DNA from: Montifringilla adamsi
Lineage: Eukaryota > Chordata > Aves > Passeriformes > Passeridae
Direction of reading: 5' to 3'
Assembly (NCBI GenBank): GCA_017590115.1
Contig: JAGGNK010012559.1
Location: 4,019,459 to 4,083,458, forward strand
DNA: 64,000 nucleotides
Shown: piece by piece, positions 34,224 through 45,749 of the stretch
Position numbering within the stretch: position 1 is the stretch's first letter
How the letters are laid out: every line of letters begins with the position of its first letter
Translations under genes and position numbers: made by a program
Notes under the pieces: model-generated
Seen by the model: the letters and a program-made list of their open reading frames with translations, nothing else
The model's database searches: none
What the model was told of the DNA's origin: nothing

Positions 34224-34306
34224 AGCCTGCTGCCCCAGGGATTCCCAGCGTGGAGGAGCTGCTGCTGGCGAGGCCATGAGGACAGCATCCCCCTGAGCGC
34301 CGGGCG
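34224..34306 (+). other. DLGAP3: candidate internal noncoding DLGAP3 exon
   Basis: 83 nt between a strong acceptor (gttcctcccccag) and a consensus donor (GCG|gtgagt, GT at 34307-34308). It holds a 6-codon upstream ORF beginning at ccATGagg. It is placed correctly to be a 5' UTR exon between the CpG-island exon and the first coding exon. No transcript support. Confidence 0.4.
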
Positions 34307-34839
34307 GTGAGTGCCACCAACAGCCCTCACTGGGACCCCAGCGTGGGCTGCCCGTGGTGGGGCTGCTGGGGAAGGGCAGGGGGCCAGGGGCCCCTGAGTG
34401 CAGGGCCATCAACCCCAGCTCTGGGGATAGACCTGGAAGTGGTGGAAAGACCAGCCTTGCCCTGTGTCAGGGTGGTTTGCCAGACCCAGACATTGTGGTG
34501 GGGTTTTGATGTCTTCTCACATCCCTGCTGGTGTTCCGGGAGGAAAGATGGGAGGATCCTGGTGCTGTGGGGTCCCAGGGAAGCTCAGGCTCCTGGTGGG
34601 TCTGCCCTGAATCCCTGTAGCCCTGGGCCTCAGCACGGCGCTGCCTCCAAGGCAAGGATCTCATGGGGCAGCTGCTGGGAAGTGGAACTGCCTCTGCCAA
34701 GTGCTCCCATGGGAAATTAAGTAGGAGGCTGAATTTCAGGATGGCCCGGAGCACCAGGGACTACCAGCCCCTCTCCTCCCTGTGCTGACCCTCGCAATGG
34801 GGAGAGACATTAGAGGGAGGTGGTGATGGGGAGCCACTG

Positions 34840-35060
34840 GTGGGAGTTTCTCCAGGCGCTGGATGCAATAAAGGCGAGGAGTGAGTTATTTGTAATGGTA
34901 ATTATGCTCTTCCAGTTTATCCTAGCACATAATTGTGTGGGCGGTAGGTTCCCACTGGTGGTAATTACCCTGGTGTTAAATGGCACAAAATTCAACTGGG
35001 CTGGGTTTTTCCCCCTTGACTTAAATCTGTGCTTTGGTGGCACAAATCCCTCCATCCCAC
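34840..35060. promoter_or_regulatory. AT-rich candidate conserved element 5
   Basis: Contains tgcaataaagg, gtaatggtaattatgctc, cacataattgtgtgg and gtggtaattaccctgg, with repeated TAATTA/GTAATTA cores. No coding potential. Enhancer-like by composition. Confidence 0.35.
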
Positions 35061-36923
35061 GGACTGCTCAGTGGATTGGCCTTTGGAGGGACATAGCTCC
35101 AGCTCTCAGCCACCTGCCCATGAGCCACGCTCAGGCCAGCTGCCCCAGTCCCACTGCCAGCCTCCCCACACTGCCCTCCTGGGACAGGGGAGAGGAGTGG
35201 GCTCTCATCCTCTGCACGTGGCCATTCCTGCTGGCACACGCGATGGGGACCCTGCGCTGCCCATGATGAGCCCCACAGGGTCTCTCCCAGCCCTTTCTCC
35301 ATCCCGAGGTTGCCCTCAGGGAGCTTGGCTGGTCTTTGGGCAGGGTGTAGGTTCCTGTGTCGCCTTGGTGAGCTGGGACATGGATCCTCCGCCGCGGCAT
35401 GTCCCCACCCGCTGCCGGCGCTCCGCAGGTGCGGGGGAGCTGCGGCGCTGCCTCGCCTGCGGTTCCGGCTTTGTTGAATTCCTGCACCTGCCGAGCACAA
35501 AAGCCCGGCGGGCTCGTGCTGACAGGCTCCGCAGATATTTTGACTCCTTCTTGCCGCCGCGGCAGCAATATTTGGATCAGCTGAGAGCTTCCCTCCCTGA
35601 GCAGGAGATGATAGCTCAGCCCGCGGAGGCAGAGCTGGGCTGGGAGCCTATTTGTCTGTCTGTCCTTCCATCCTGCTGCTCGATCCCAGGCCAGGGAGTC
35701 AGCTCCATCCCACTCTGCTGCCCCTGCTCCTCGCAGCAGCTGTCTCGGGAGGGGAGAGGCATCATCTGTACCAGCTGCATCTCTTCCGTTCAGCAATTAG
35801 GGAGCCTTGTTAGAGCAGGAGCAGGATCTGAGGATGGGGAGCGGTGCAGGATGGAGCCATCCAGCCTCAAAGAAGCTGGGAAAGAAGGTGGTGGTGGCGG
35901 CTTAGGGCAGATGTGCTCCCCGGGCCCTGTCTGCTGCTCAGGGCCAAAACACCATTGGTGCCCACCCCCACACCCCTTGGGACCCCCAGTCGCTCTCTCC
36001 TCCAGCTCTGCTTGGGGACACAACCCCCTCCCACCAGCCCTGGCCCTCCCAATGCCCCTCGTTTCGTCTCCATGGTCAAATCCCCACGTGCCACAGGGAG
36101 CGTCCCACGGTCACCTTTCCCTGAAGCCAGTCTGGGAGACATGCTGCCCGCAGCACCCTGCCCAAATATGACAGCAAGAGCGTTAACGATGCCTGCTAAT
36201 TAGCCAAGATACTCTGGAGAATAAGTAATTTCCTCATTTACAGTCCAGCCAAAGACAGAGCCTTTGAGGGCCTGCAAGGCACACAAACCTGCACGGGTGC
36301 AGGCGGCTCAGCCTTGGCTGGTGCAGGCTCAGCCTGGCTCAATGCCGTCCATCCTCCTTTTGCCCTGGGGCTGCCCTCTCACAGCACAGCCACCTCTGCT
36401 CCTGGCTCCTCATCCAGAGGGCTTGCAGGGCAGGAGAGCCCTGGATCGTGGGTCTCCATGTGGGGCTGGATGGAGACATCAGAGCGCGGCCCCCCCGCGC
36501 CCCGCGGCAGCTCATTAGCGGCGCTGTGAATCGCAACGGCTGAAAAACTCAGCCAGAGCCGCTTTCTAATGGAGAAACACTTCATAATATTTGGTGCTGG
36601 AGAAGAAAACAAGGATCTGCTGATGGCAGCGTGTCCTCCCTCGCCGTCTGCAGGCCCTGCTGCCTGCAAGGCATGGCAGCACCTTCTCCTTCCCACTGCC
36701 CCCTCTGAGCACCTGGGCTGGGAGTAACCCCAGGTGCCTGGCATGGGCACTGTGCTCCTGTCACCACATGGAAAGCCAGGATGCTGGCACTTCACAGGAC
36801 TGAATCTTGCCCTGGAATCTTCTCAGCCTTTTCAGCTGGTTCCTGTGAGGTAGCCCGCAATGTTCTGCTGGTTGTGGGGGTGCAGAGGGGATCCTGACAC
36901 TCTTCTTGTCTCTGTCCCCACAG

Positions 36924-36977
36924 ATGAGCCCGCAGGGGCATCCCGGCAAGATGCCGAGGCTATGGGGTGGGTGCTGA
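36924..36977 (+). other. upstream ORF in DLGAP3 leader
   Basis: The first coding exon begins after tctgtccccacag (AG at 36922-36923), and its first three bases are ATG. This frame runs 17 codons with a second in-frame ATG at 36951 and stops at TGA 36975-36977, one base before the DLGAP3 ATG at 36979. If the exon is used as read, ribosomes would terminate next to the true start and must reinitiate or leak past. The upstream base context depends on the preceding exon. Confidence 0.6.
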
Positions 36978-36978
36978 A

Positions 36979-39900
36979 ATGATGAAGGGCTACCATGGGG
37001 AGCGTAGCCAGACACAGCCCTCCTCCGGCCACCGCTGCCGCTGCATCCCTGAGAACTGCGAGCATCCCGCCGACTACATCCCGCACGGCCCCGAGGGCCG
37101 GCCGCCATACCTGCTCAGCCCCAGCGAGCCGTGTTCCCTGGAGCATCCCTACTGCCCAGCGCGGAGCCCCGGCGCGGGCAGCGAGTGCCCGGGCGGGCCC
37201 CTGAGCGAGCCGCCCTCCGCCAGCGCCAGCAGCACCTTCCCGAGGATGCATCACGCGCAGCAGCCCTACGACTCCTGCGACGAATGCATGGCGACCGCCC
37301 ACCCTGCCAGCAAGATCAACCGCCTGCCCCCCACGCTGCTGGACCAGTTCGAGAAGCAGCTGCCGCTGCACCACGACGGCTTCCACACGCTGCAGTACCC
37401 CCGGGCCGGCGGCGCCGAGCCCCGCAGCGAGAGCCCCAGCCGCATCCGCCACCTCGTCCACTCCGTCCAGAAGCTCTTCGCCAAGTCCCACTCCCTGGAG
37501 GCGCCGGCCAAGCGGGACTACAACGGCGCCAAGATGGACGGCCGCGGGGACGGCTACCACCACCACCACCACCACCACCACCACCACCACCACCACCACC
37601 ACCACCACCATCACCACCACCACCACCAGTCCCGCCACGGCAAACGCAGCAAGAGCAAGGACCGTAAGGTGGACTCCCGGCACCGGTCCAAGATGTTGGG
37701 CTGGTGGAGCTCCGACGACAACCTGGACAGCGACAGCAGCTACATGGTGTCCGGCCGGCACGCCGCCGACCAGGGCACCCAGTACTGCGTGGACGCTCCC
37801 GAAAGTGCCTTCAGAGACTTGACCTTGAAGAGTCTAAAGGGCGGCGGGGAAGGAAAATGCCTGGCCTGTGCCGGCATGTCCATGTCTCTGGACGGCCAGA
37901 CGCTCAAGAGGAGCGCCTGGCACACCATGACCGTCAGCCAGGCCCGTGAAGCCTATCCCAGCGCCGGCGGCACCGAGAAGACCTTGATGCTTCAGGAAGC
38001 AAAGGCCAAAGACAGAGCGTACCAGTACCTGCAGGTGAGGGGCTGGGCAGGATGATGGGACTGGGGCTGACTGTGCTGTGGGGTGAGCCAGGGCTGGGAC
38101 CCTCCATCCAGCAGCCTGGGGTGCTGTGGAGATGCTCCAGCTCTGCTCTGTGTCCCCAGAGCCTGTGCCCCATTCCCAGGGTTCTGTGCTGGTCCCCGAT
38201 GTCCCCTTGAAGTCCATCTGCTGCCTCCTGCCCTGTGCTGCATTTGGGGTCAGACCAGCTCTGTCAGCTCAGGGCCACCAGCAGCCCTGTGCCTGCTCCC
38301 TTCTCACTGCTTTTATCCTGCCTGTGTGCCTGGCTGGGTGCCACTGCCTGCCTCATCACCAGGCTCCCTTCTAGGTCACCCCCCTTCCAATTAAAAGCTA
38401 ATTAACTCTTCTCTCCCTTTCCTGGGGGAAGGAGACAGGGAGCAGCAATGCTGTGCTGGCCAGGGGTGGGGGTGGCCGGGGCCTGGCTCTGCTGGCAGCA
38501 GGGACACTGGGGCAGGGTGCTGGCCCCATCGCCCTGGCTGGGGGCCCCAGGGGACACCATTCCCCTGCCACTGCCCTATAAGGAGCCCGTGGTGCTGGCG
38601 TCAGCAGCACGTGGTGGAACTGGTACCCGATACGTCAGGCGGGTGCTGCGCTGGCATGGGTGGGATTTGGCCCAGACGCTCCTGCCAGAGGGGCCGTGAG
38701 GTGGGAGCTGCTGCGCCGCCCCGCGTTGTGGGAATGGGGAGCTGCGGCTGTTAGGAGGGACCTGCTCTCTGGGATTTTGGGGCTTTCCAAAAGGGTCAGA
38801 GGCCCCAGGGTTTGTCCCTGTTGCTCTGGGGGGCAGGGGAGCTGGGCACATGTGATGGATTTGGGCTGGATTTGGGCTGGCACATGGCTTGGCTCTGCAT
38901 CCCACCTGTGAGACCCCGGCCACCACATCCTCCCACGCTTGCCTCCTGCTGCAGGTGCCGCAGGATGAGTGGAGTGGGTACCCGGCGGGCAAGGACGGGG
39001 AGATCCCGTGCCGGCGGATGCGCAGCGGCAGCTACATCAAGGCCATGGGTGATGAGGACAGCGCCGACTCGGACATCAGCGCCAAAGTGTTGCCCAGGGC
39101 GGCCACGCGGCGAGACAGCTACCGCCGCTCCTCCAGTGCCGACCAGGCCAGGACCAAGTAAGGGCTGCTGCCTCCCAGCCCCGTCCCAGCTCTGCAGGCA
39201 GCAGTGGGGCCATGGGCTCCCTATGAGGACAAGTGGCATTTCCCTGCTCAGGGCTTTGTCCCCACTCACAGCACTGTCCCAGCTCACAGCCGCAGTCCCC
39301 AGCGCAGCAGCACCCAGCCCTGTCCCTGCTCTGTGTCAGGGTACTGGGGGGGACACGGCTATGCTGGGCTTTTGGGGGGGACCTGCTGCTGCAGCCACAT
39401 GCAGACCCTGGGGAGAAGAGGCATGTTCAAAGGGGGATGAGACGTGCCCCAGTCCCAGTAGGTGACAGTTTTGGGGGCAGTGAGGAGTGGGGACAGCAGC
39501 GGTGGCCAGCGGGAGGATCGCTGCGGCTGCGTTTCCCAAAGCTCTGCTGGAATGTGTTGCTTTTGGTGCGATCCCTTCTATTCCCACTGTCTCTCATTAG
39601 GTTTGCAAGTAGGCACTATTCTGATTCATATATCTGTAACTGTCCCAGCTGCTGCACGCCACCGCGAATGCTCCCGCGGGGACAGAGCTACGGGCGCTCC
39701 TTCACCACCGGCCAGGTACGTTCTGTGCCTCGGTTCCACAGGGCAGGCCGGGGCAGGGGTGTGGATGTCGCTCTGAGCATCCCTTGCCCGGGCTCAGCCT
39801 CACCCACTGCTCTCCCCAGATCAACGACGAGCTCAACCACCAGTTTGAGGCCGTCTGCGAGTCGGTTTTCGGCGAGGTGGAGTCGCAGGCCGTGGAGGCG

Positions 39901-42900
39901 CTGGACCTGCCCGGCTGCTTCCGCATGCGGAGCCACAGCTACCTGCGGGCCATCCAGGCGGGCTGCTCCCAGGACGACGACTGTCTCTCACTCTTCTCCA
40001 TGTCGGCCCCTCCTGGGCCACCCATCACCAGCAGCATCCTGAAGCCCAGCACTTGTGAGTCCTGGAGGGTGGCGAGGGCTTGGCCGCGTGAGGGAACCCC
40101 ACATCCCCCTGCCTGCTCACCTGGGCACTTTCCAAGGGCTGCTGCTGCCCTCCTCCTGGCCCTCGACCCCTATAGTGCCCAGGACAGGGTGTGAGCATCC
40201 TGCTCGTCACCCAGTCCCAGTCAGGAGGCTGCTCTGTGTCCCCAGCACCCATTTGCCATCCCCTTCTTCTCTCCACTTCTGTCCCCATCTCTGCCCCTTG
40301 CTGGGTGCTGCAGCAATTTGGCCAGTGTTGGTCTGGGGTGTTTTCCAATCCCAAAAACTGGTCAAACAGCCCCGCTGAGCTCCGGCCATATCTAACCCAG
40401 CTTGGGGGCAAACCCTGTGGGGTCATGATCCCTGTGCTGTGGGAGGAGATGGGCAGCATTCCCCGGGGCCCCTGTTCGTGGCGGGAAATGAGCAAGTGTC
40501 TGTGTTTTCACGTGCCTTTTCATCCTGCGCCTCTCCCACAACAGCCTTCAGTTACAGAAAAGCTCCACCTCCCATCCCTCCAGGAACCAAAGCCAAACCT
40601 CTCATCTCCGTCACGGCGCAGAGCAGCACCGAGTCCACCCACGAGAGCTACCTGCCCAGTGAGGTCGCCCGCAGCCCCGCCTGGTCCAAAGATGCCGCGG
40701 CCCGCTGCAACTCGGCCGAGAGCCTGGAGAGCTCCAAGGTGACGGCCGTGGCCCTCGACCTGCCCCCAGTCCAGCCCCGTGCTGCTCCCAAGCCCTCCAC
40801 GCTCATCATCAAGGCCATCCCAGGCCGGGAGGAGCTGCGGAGCTTGGCTCGGCAGCGGAAGTGGCGTCCCTCCATCGGCGTGCAGGTGGGCTCCACTCCT
40901 CCCTGCGGGCTGCCCCAGTGGTGGGGGCCATGCTGAGCCACCACGCTGCGGTTTGGGGCTGCCCTCCAGCGCTCTCTCTCTGCCCCTCGGCAGGTTGAGG
41001 CCGTCTCTGATTCGGATACGGAGAGCCGGAGCCAGAGGGAGTTCCACTCCATCGGGGTGCAGGTGGAGGAGGACAAAAGGTACCACATGGATGGACTGGG
41101 CTGAGACCTGCCACACTCGCTGCACTGGGGCCTTGGGTTCCCAGGGGCTTCCTGAGCTCCACACACCACGGCTACCTCACAGCAGCTTTTCCCTCTCCCC
41201 TCTGGCTGAAAGCCCAGAGCTCAGCACATTCCCCATCCCAGGCTAGCTGCCCCCACCTGGGGCAGGATCTGCCTTTTCCTTTGTCCTCCCTGCTGCCCAG
41301 GGAAGGGGCTGCTCTATTCCTTCCCTGTGCTGGGTCTCCTCTGCTGTGCTCAGCCCTTAGCTTTGAGCCCACGCCTGGTGCAGATGAACCTTTGGGCATT
41401 TCTGTAGCTAACCATGACATTTTGGCTGGGATGGGAATGCCAGGTGTGCCAGAACCTGCATGCCCTGCGGGAGGGGAGCTCCGGCATTGTGCCCATGCTC
41501 CTCTCCATCCCCGGTCCAGCGCTGGTAGCCATGGAAACAGGCTGAGAGCAGAGGAGACGAGGGACCGGCAGATCGCAGCTGCTCAGGGTTGCGCCTGTGG
41601 CCCTGAATGCTCCGGGATCCACCCCGGCATTCCCAGCCCCATCCTACCTGTGGGTGTCCCTCACCCTGCCCCTGCCACTGACGGGGGGATGGGACAATCC
41701 CTGCTGGACACAAGGGTCCCCACGCTCTCCCTGTGTCCGCAGGCGAGCGCGCTTCAAGCGCTCCAACAGCGTGACAGCGGGCGTGCAGGCGGACCTGGAG
41801 CTCGAGGGCTTCACCGGCCTGGCCGTGGCCACCGAGGACAAAGCCCTGCAGTTCGGGCGGCCCTTCCAGCGGCACTCCTCGGAGCCCGAGTCGGGCCGGC
41901 AGTACGCCGTGTACAAGACGGTGCACACGCAGGGGCAGTGGGCATACCGCGAGGATTACCAGCTGCAGTACGACACGGTGGAGGTGCCCCGGCGGGACGC
42001 CTGGATAGAGCGGGGCTCCCGCAGCCTCCCCGACTCCGGCCGCGCCTCCCCGTGCCACCGCGACGGGGAGTGGTTCATCAAACTGCTGCAGGCAGAGGTG
42101 GAGAAGATGGAGGGCTGGTGCCAGCAGATGGAGAGGGAGGCAGAGGACTATGACCTGCCCGAGGAGAGTGAGTTGGGTGGGGTGTCGCAGCAAAGAGAGG
42201 GGTGGGGATCCTGCAGAGCTGGGGGGGGCACAGTCATTGTCCTGCAGTGCTCCTGCCTTGGAGTGTCTTCGCTGCCAAGGCTAAAGAGTCTGGGCAAGAA
42301 ACACAGGGAAACCCTCTGGGGCTGTGAAGGGGAGGAGAGACACGATGTGTTGGAGGGCAATGAGCTGCCTGTGACTGTCTGCTTTCTCCCCCAGTCCTGG
42401 AGAAGATCCGGAGTGCGGTGGGCAGTGCCCAACTCCTCATGTCCCAGAAGGTGCAGCAGTTCTACCGCCTCTGCCAGCAGAACATGGTGAGTGTGAGTGT
42501 GGGCAGGGTGCCAGGGGTCAGCTGTGGTGGGGAGGGGGTGTCTCATACTCTCAGCCAGTGACTATGGACCACCATGGAGGAGAGCTAGACACAGAGCCCC
42601 CAGCACAGGGGGCTGGGATGGCCCCATGGCCAGCAGTGCCAACATCCCACTGAGGGATGAGGATGGCACTCTTTCCCTCTGTCCCCACAGGATCCCAACG
42701 CATTCCCTGTGCCCACCTTCCAAGACCTGGCTGGCTTCTGGGACCTCCTGCAGCTCTCCATTGAGGATGTCAGCATGAAGTTTGGGGAGCTTCAGCAGCT
42801 CAAGGCCAATGGGTGGAAGATCATGGAGCCCAAGGTAAGGGCAGGGCTCTGCCACTGGCACTTTTACCTGTCACCTCTTCCTCCCTCCTCATCCCCAAGC

Positions 42901-43399
42901 ACATCTGCACCCAAACCACTGCTGGGGTCTCACTGGTGGCTGCTTTTAGCAAACCTTTAAAAACAGAGCTGTGAAAAAGTGAGGCTAGAGAAGGGCTGCT
43001 CTCCCGCTGATGTATCCCAGCAAAGGGCCAGGCAGGGTCCTGGCACGGCATGGATAAAGGGATGTGCAGCCCCGCCTTGCAACCTGTGGGAGGGTCTGCG
43101 GAGCCCCTCACCGCGGCTTGAGCCTGCTGGGATGCCCATTCCTGGGAAGTCCCAGCCTGAATCCCCTGTTTTCTGTGCAGGAGGAGAAGAAGGTGCCTCC
43201 CCCGATACCAAAGAAGCCGCCGCGCTCCAAGGTGCACCCGGTGAAGGAGCGCTCCCTGGACTCGGTGGACCGGCAGCGGCAGGAGGCCCGCAAGCGGCTC
43301 CTGGCAGCCAAGCGAGCCGCCTCCTTCCGCCAGAGCTCGGCCACTGAGAGCGCGGACAGCATCGAGATCTACATCCCCGAGGCGCAGACCCGGCTGTGA
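36979..43399 (+). CDS. DLGAP3: DLGAP3 (SAPAP3/GKAP3), postsynaptic scaffold
   Basis: Ten coding exons: 36979-38034, 38955-39157, 39601-39715 (or 39649-39715), 39820-40054, 40545-40885, 40994-41079, 41743-42167, 42395-42486, 42691-42834, 43181-43399. All introns are GT-AG and phases agree, giving 971 residues (955 with the inner acceptor); human has 979. Start is M-MKGYHGERS; family members begin at the second Met (36982). DLGAP3 links the PSD-95 guanylate-kinase domain to Shank in excitatory synapses. Visible marks (971-residue numbering) are SRIRHLVHSVQKLFAKSHSLE near 155-175, a 23-His tract (194-216), WWSSDDNLDSDS at 242, RRMRSGSY (372-379) and CFRMRSHSY (491-499) of the PSD-95-binding type, dynein-light-chain-like SIGVQV at 646 and 669 with TAGVQA at 690, the helical GH1 domain from Trp789 to about 890, and the PDZ-binding end QTRL for Shank. 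In mice, loss of Sapap3 causes compulsive grooming. Confidence 0.97.
37558..37626 (+). repeat. DLGAP3: CAC triplet run encoding 23 histidines
   Basis: 23 consecutive His codons, 22 CAC and one CAT (37609-37611), in the first DLGAP3 coding exon, followed by QSRHGKRSKSKDRK. Human DLGAP3 has a shorter His run at the same place. The almost pure CAC array is prone to slippage; the antisense frame reads as poly-Val and is not a gene. Confidence 0.97.
39601..39715 (+). other. DLGAP3: DLGAP3 exon with two in-frame acceptors
   Basis: The outer acceptor (ctctcattag, exon from 39601) and an inner one (ctgtcccag, exon from 39649) are 48 nt apart, and both fit the upstream exon, which ends with two bases of a codon. 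The outer form inserts FASRHYSDSYICNCPS and reads RTK-F. The inner form reads RTNCCTPPR, which matches human RINCCVPPR. Both keep the downstream frame. Confidence 0.7.
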
Positions 43400-45100
43400 C
43401 CGCAGCCTCCGCTTTTCTACCCGGACTGGACGGCGCGGCCGTAGCTCACTGTGATGGGGGGCCGCGGGGACACCCTGGGGCAGCTCTTGGCCCCACTCAC
43501 AGCTTCTCTCTTTTCTATCTTAGCCCTTTCGTGGATCCGACGGCGGGTGAACGCAAAGCCCGGTTCTGTCCCATCCCCTTGCCCCGCTGCCCGCATGCCC
43601 CTGCCAGCCTCTCCTGGGGTCCGGGGCTCTCCCTCCCTCTGCCCTCCCTGGGGCTGTGTCCCAGCTTTCTGTCCCCTTCCCGCTCCCCAGCCCTTCTGCA
43701 CACCCGCCCCTGCATCCCAACCCAAAGAGAGGTGACCTTCAGCACCCGGCCCCGCCGGGCTGGAGGGGAGGGGGCTGCAGGCAGGCCCCCCCGCCTCTCT
43801 GTACTCAGTGCAATCCCCTGGTGTGTGGCGGGGACGGGCCCCCAGCCCCTGCCCAGCCGCAGCCCCCCAGCCCTGCCCTGCCGGCACGAGGCTTTGGGAC
43901 GTGCTGGGGACAAAGGAGTCCCCTCGCTGCTCCCCCCGCCTGCGGCTCAGGTGCCGTGGGGACCCAGGGCTCCCTCCCCTATATACATATATAAATATAA
44001 CCCAAGGAATAAACCAGAAACTACACGTGACCAGCGCTGTGTCCTGCCTGGTGGGACGGGCCAGAGCAGCAGAGGCCCCCGGTCACGGCGAGCCGCCCCG
44101 CTTCCCTCGCACGGAGCATCGCCACGCGCTTCTCCCCTTCCCGCTCAGCCCTCCTTCCCCTCAGTCCATCCCTCATCTGTCCGTCCTTCCCTCCTGCCAG
44201 CCTGGAGTCCAGGAGCACCTCTGCAATGTGGCACTAGCCAGGGACAGGCAATAGTCCCCCCGTGCCTCGCTGCAGGTGGGAGATGCTCCCCCAGTGAGCC
44301 CACCTGCAGTGACAAGGACCACAATGGTCTTGGCACCAGTGGGTGGGACTGGAGTGTGGACATGGCCAGCAGCTGTCCCTTGAGTGTGGAGCTAGAGACC
44401 CCCTCAGGGGGACAGCCCTTCCCCCTGAGCTCCCGGAGCCCGGTGGGATGGGACACCCCAGGATACGGCTGTCACGCACCTGATGCTTCTCAGGGCCAAG
44501 GGACACCCTGGGATGTGGCTGTCCCTAGCTCCGCCATCACTGTGCACAGAGCCAGGAATAGGGTGGAGAGCTTCCACCGGGGCAGAGCAGTGTGGTGGGG
44601 CAGGAGGCCGCATCTGCCTCATCCCTGTCCTTAACCCTGTCCTCCAAACATCCTGTCCCCCTCAGCGTCCCTTTTGATGGCAGAGGGGGAAGGACCCATG
44701 CCCGTCCCTCACTCTGCCGCGCCAGCAGCCCCACGCAGCATCACCAGCCACCCCCCAGGGCAGGGCCAGTGGGTGCCAGGTAGCTCCCGAAATCTGGGGC
44801 CAAACCTCACCCAGGCCCTCAGGCAGGGCGGTGGGATTAGAGGCAGCTGGGGGACGCCTCGCTGGGGGTCCCTCGCTCCTGGGGGTCCGTCGGTGCTAAA
44901 CACCTCCGTGACGGCAGCGCCCACTCAGCCACCCAAAGCCCTCCCCCACCCCACTCCCCCTACACCCCAAATTTAGGGATGTGCCTGGGAAGGGCCCCCG
45001 GCCCCCGCCCTGGCCAGCGCCGTGCAGTGACCGTGACACGTGGCTCCCTTTTTATTGTAACGAACCGCCGCAATTAATAAAGATGACTTTGGTTACTCCG
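43400..45100 (+). other. DLGAP3: DLGAP3 3' UTR with two poly(A) signals
   Basis: GC-rich sequence after the stop TGA. A proximal AATAAA lies at 44008-44013 after a tatacatatataaatata run, and a distal AATAAA at 45076-45081 is followed by a T/G-rich segment. The UTR would be about 0.6 or 1.7 kb. No coding gene is supported in between. Confidence 0.65.
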
Positions 45101-45239
45101 GGCCAGCGGCCACTTCCCTGCGGGGACATGGCCGGCACCGGGCTCGCCTTTCACCTGTCTCCCATCCTTTTGTGTCCGTGGGGTGGGAAATGCATGCCTG
45201 TGGTGTGGGAAATTGGTGACCGTGGCGTGGGAGAGGGGT

Positions 45240-45735
45240 TTTTGCAGGTCTCCTCGTGGATGTCCCCATGGAAACCTCCCATGGGTCTCTTCCAGCGGGG
45301 TCTCTGCCTCCGAGTCCCTCCCCATGGATCCCCTCCTGCGGGTGTCTCTCTGTGGATGTCTCCCCGTGCCTCCCCTGTGACTCCCCACGTGAGTCTCGCC
45401 TGTGACACCCCCGTGGGTGTCTCTCTGTGACACTCCTCGTGACTCCTGCATGACGTCTCCCCGTGGCCAAGACACCCTCTGTGATTTCTGCGTGTCTCCC
45501 CCTCTGAATCGTCCCTGGGTCTCCCCTGGGTCTCCTCCCTGTGTGTCTCCCGATGGGTGACACCCCACGACTCTCCCCGGGGGTCTCTCCCTGTGACACC
45601 CCTTGTCCCCTGCATGACTCCCTCCATGTTCCCCCCTTGTCCCCCCGTGTATTCCCCTGTCTCCCCTGATGACTCCCCCTTGTGTCCCCTCCATGCCCCC
45701 CTTCGTGTCCCCCCATGACTCCCCCTTCCTCCAGC
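45240..45735. repeat. degenerate TCCCCGTG/GTCTCC-rich repeat
   Basis: About 0.5 kb assembled from variants of gtctccccgtg, tgtgactcc and gtgtctctctgtg with irregular spacing. An old, decayed minisatellite between DLGAP3 and SMIM12. The long minus-strand open frame across it is a consequence of the repeat. Confidence 0.65.
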
Positions 45736-45749
45736 GCTGCGGTTCCCTC

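Larger units (their letters stand above)
18658..36923 (+). other. DLGAP3: DLGAP3 5' intronic region
   Basis: About 18 kb between the CpG-island exon and the first coding exon. It contains a second CpG island and donor near 23.97 kb, a candidate internal noncoding exon (34224-34306), several minisatellites, a polypyrimidine tract and multiple AT-rich islands with TAATTA-type motifs that look like conserved regulatory elements. The many open frames in the GC-rich parts show no domains and overlap on both strands. I recognise no separate gene. Confidence 0.6.

Noticed and set aside
35029..36171. 380-codon plus-strand frame upstream of DLGAP3
   Set aside because: No domain, no homology that I recognise, and it crosses AT-rich enhancer-like blocks; treated as chance.
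36832..37761. 309-codon minus-strand frame with a long poly-Val run
   Set aside because: Antisense of the DLGAP3 coding exon; poly-Val is the reverse of the CAC array.
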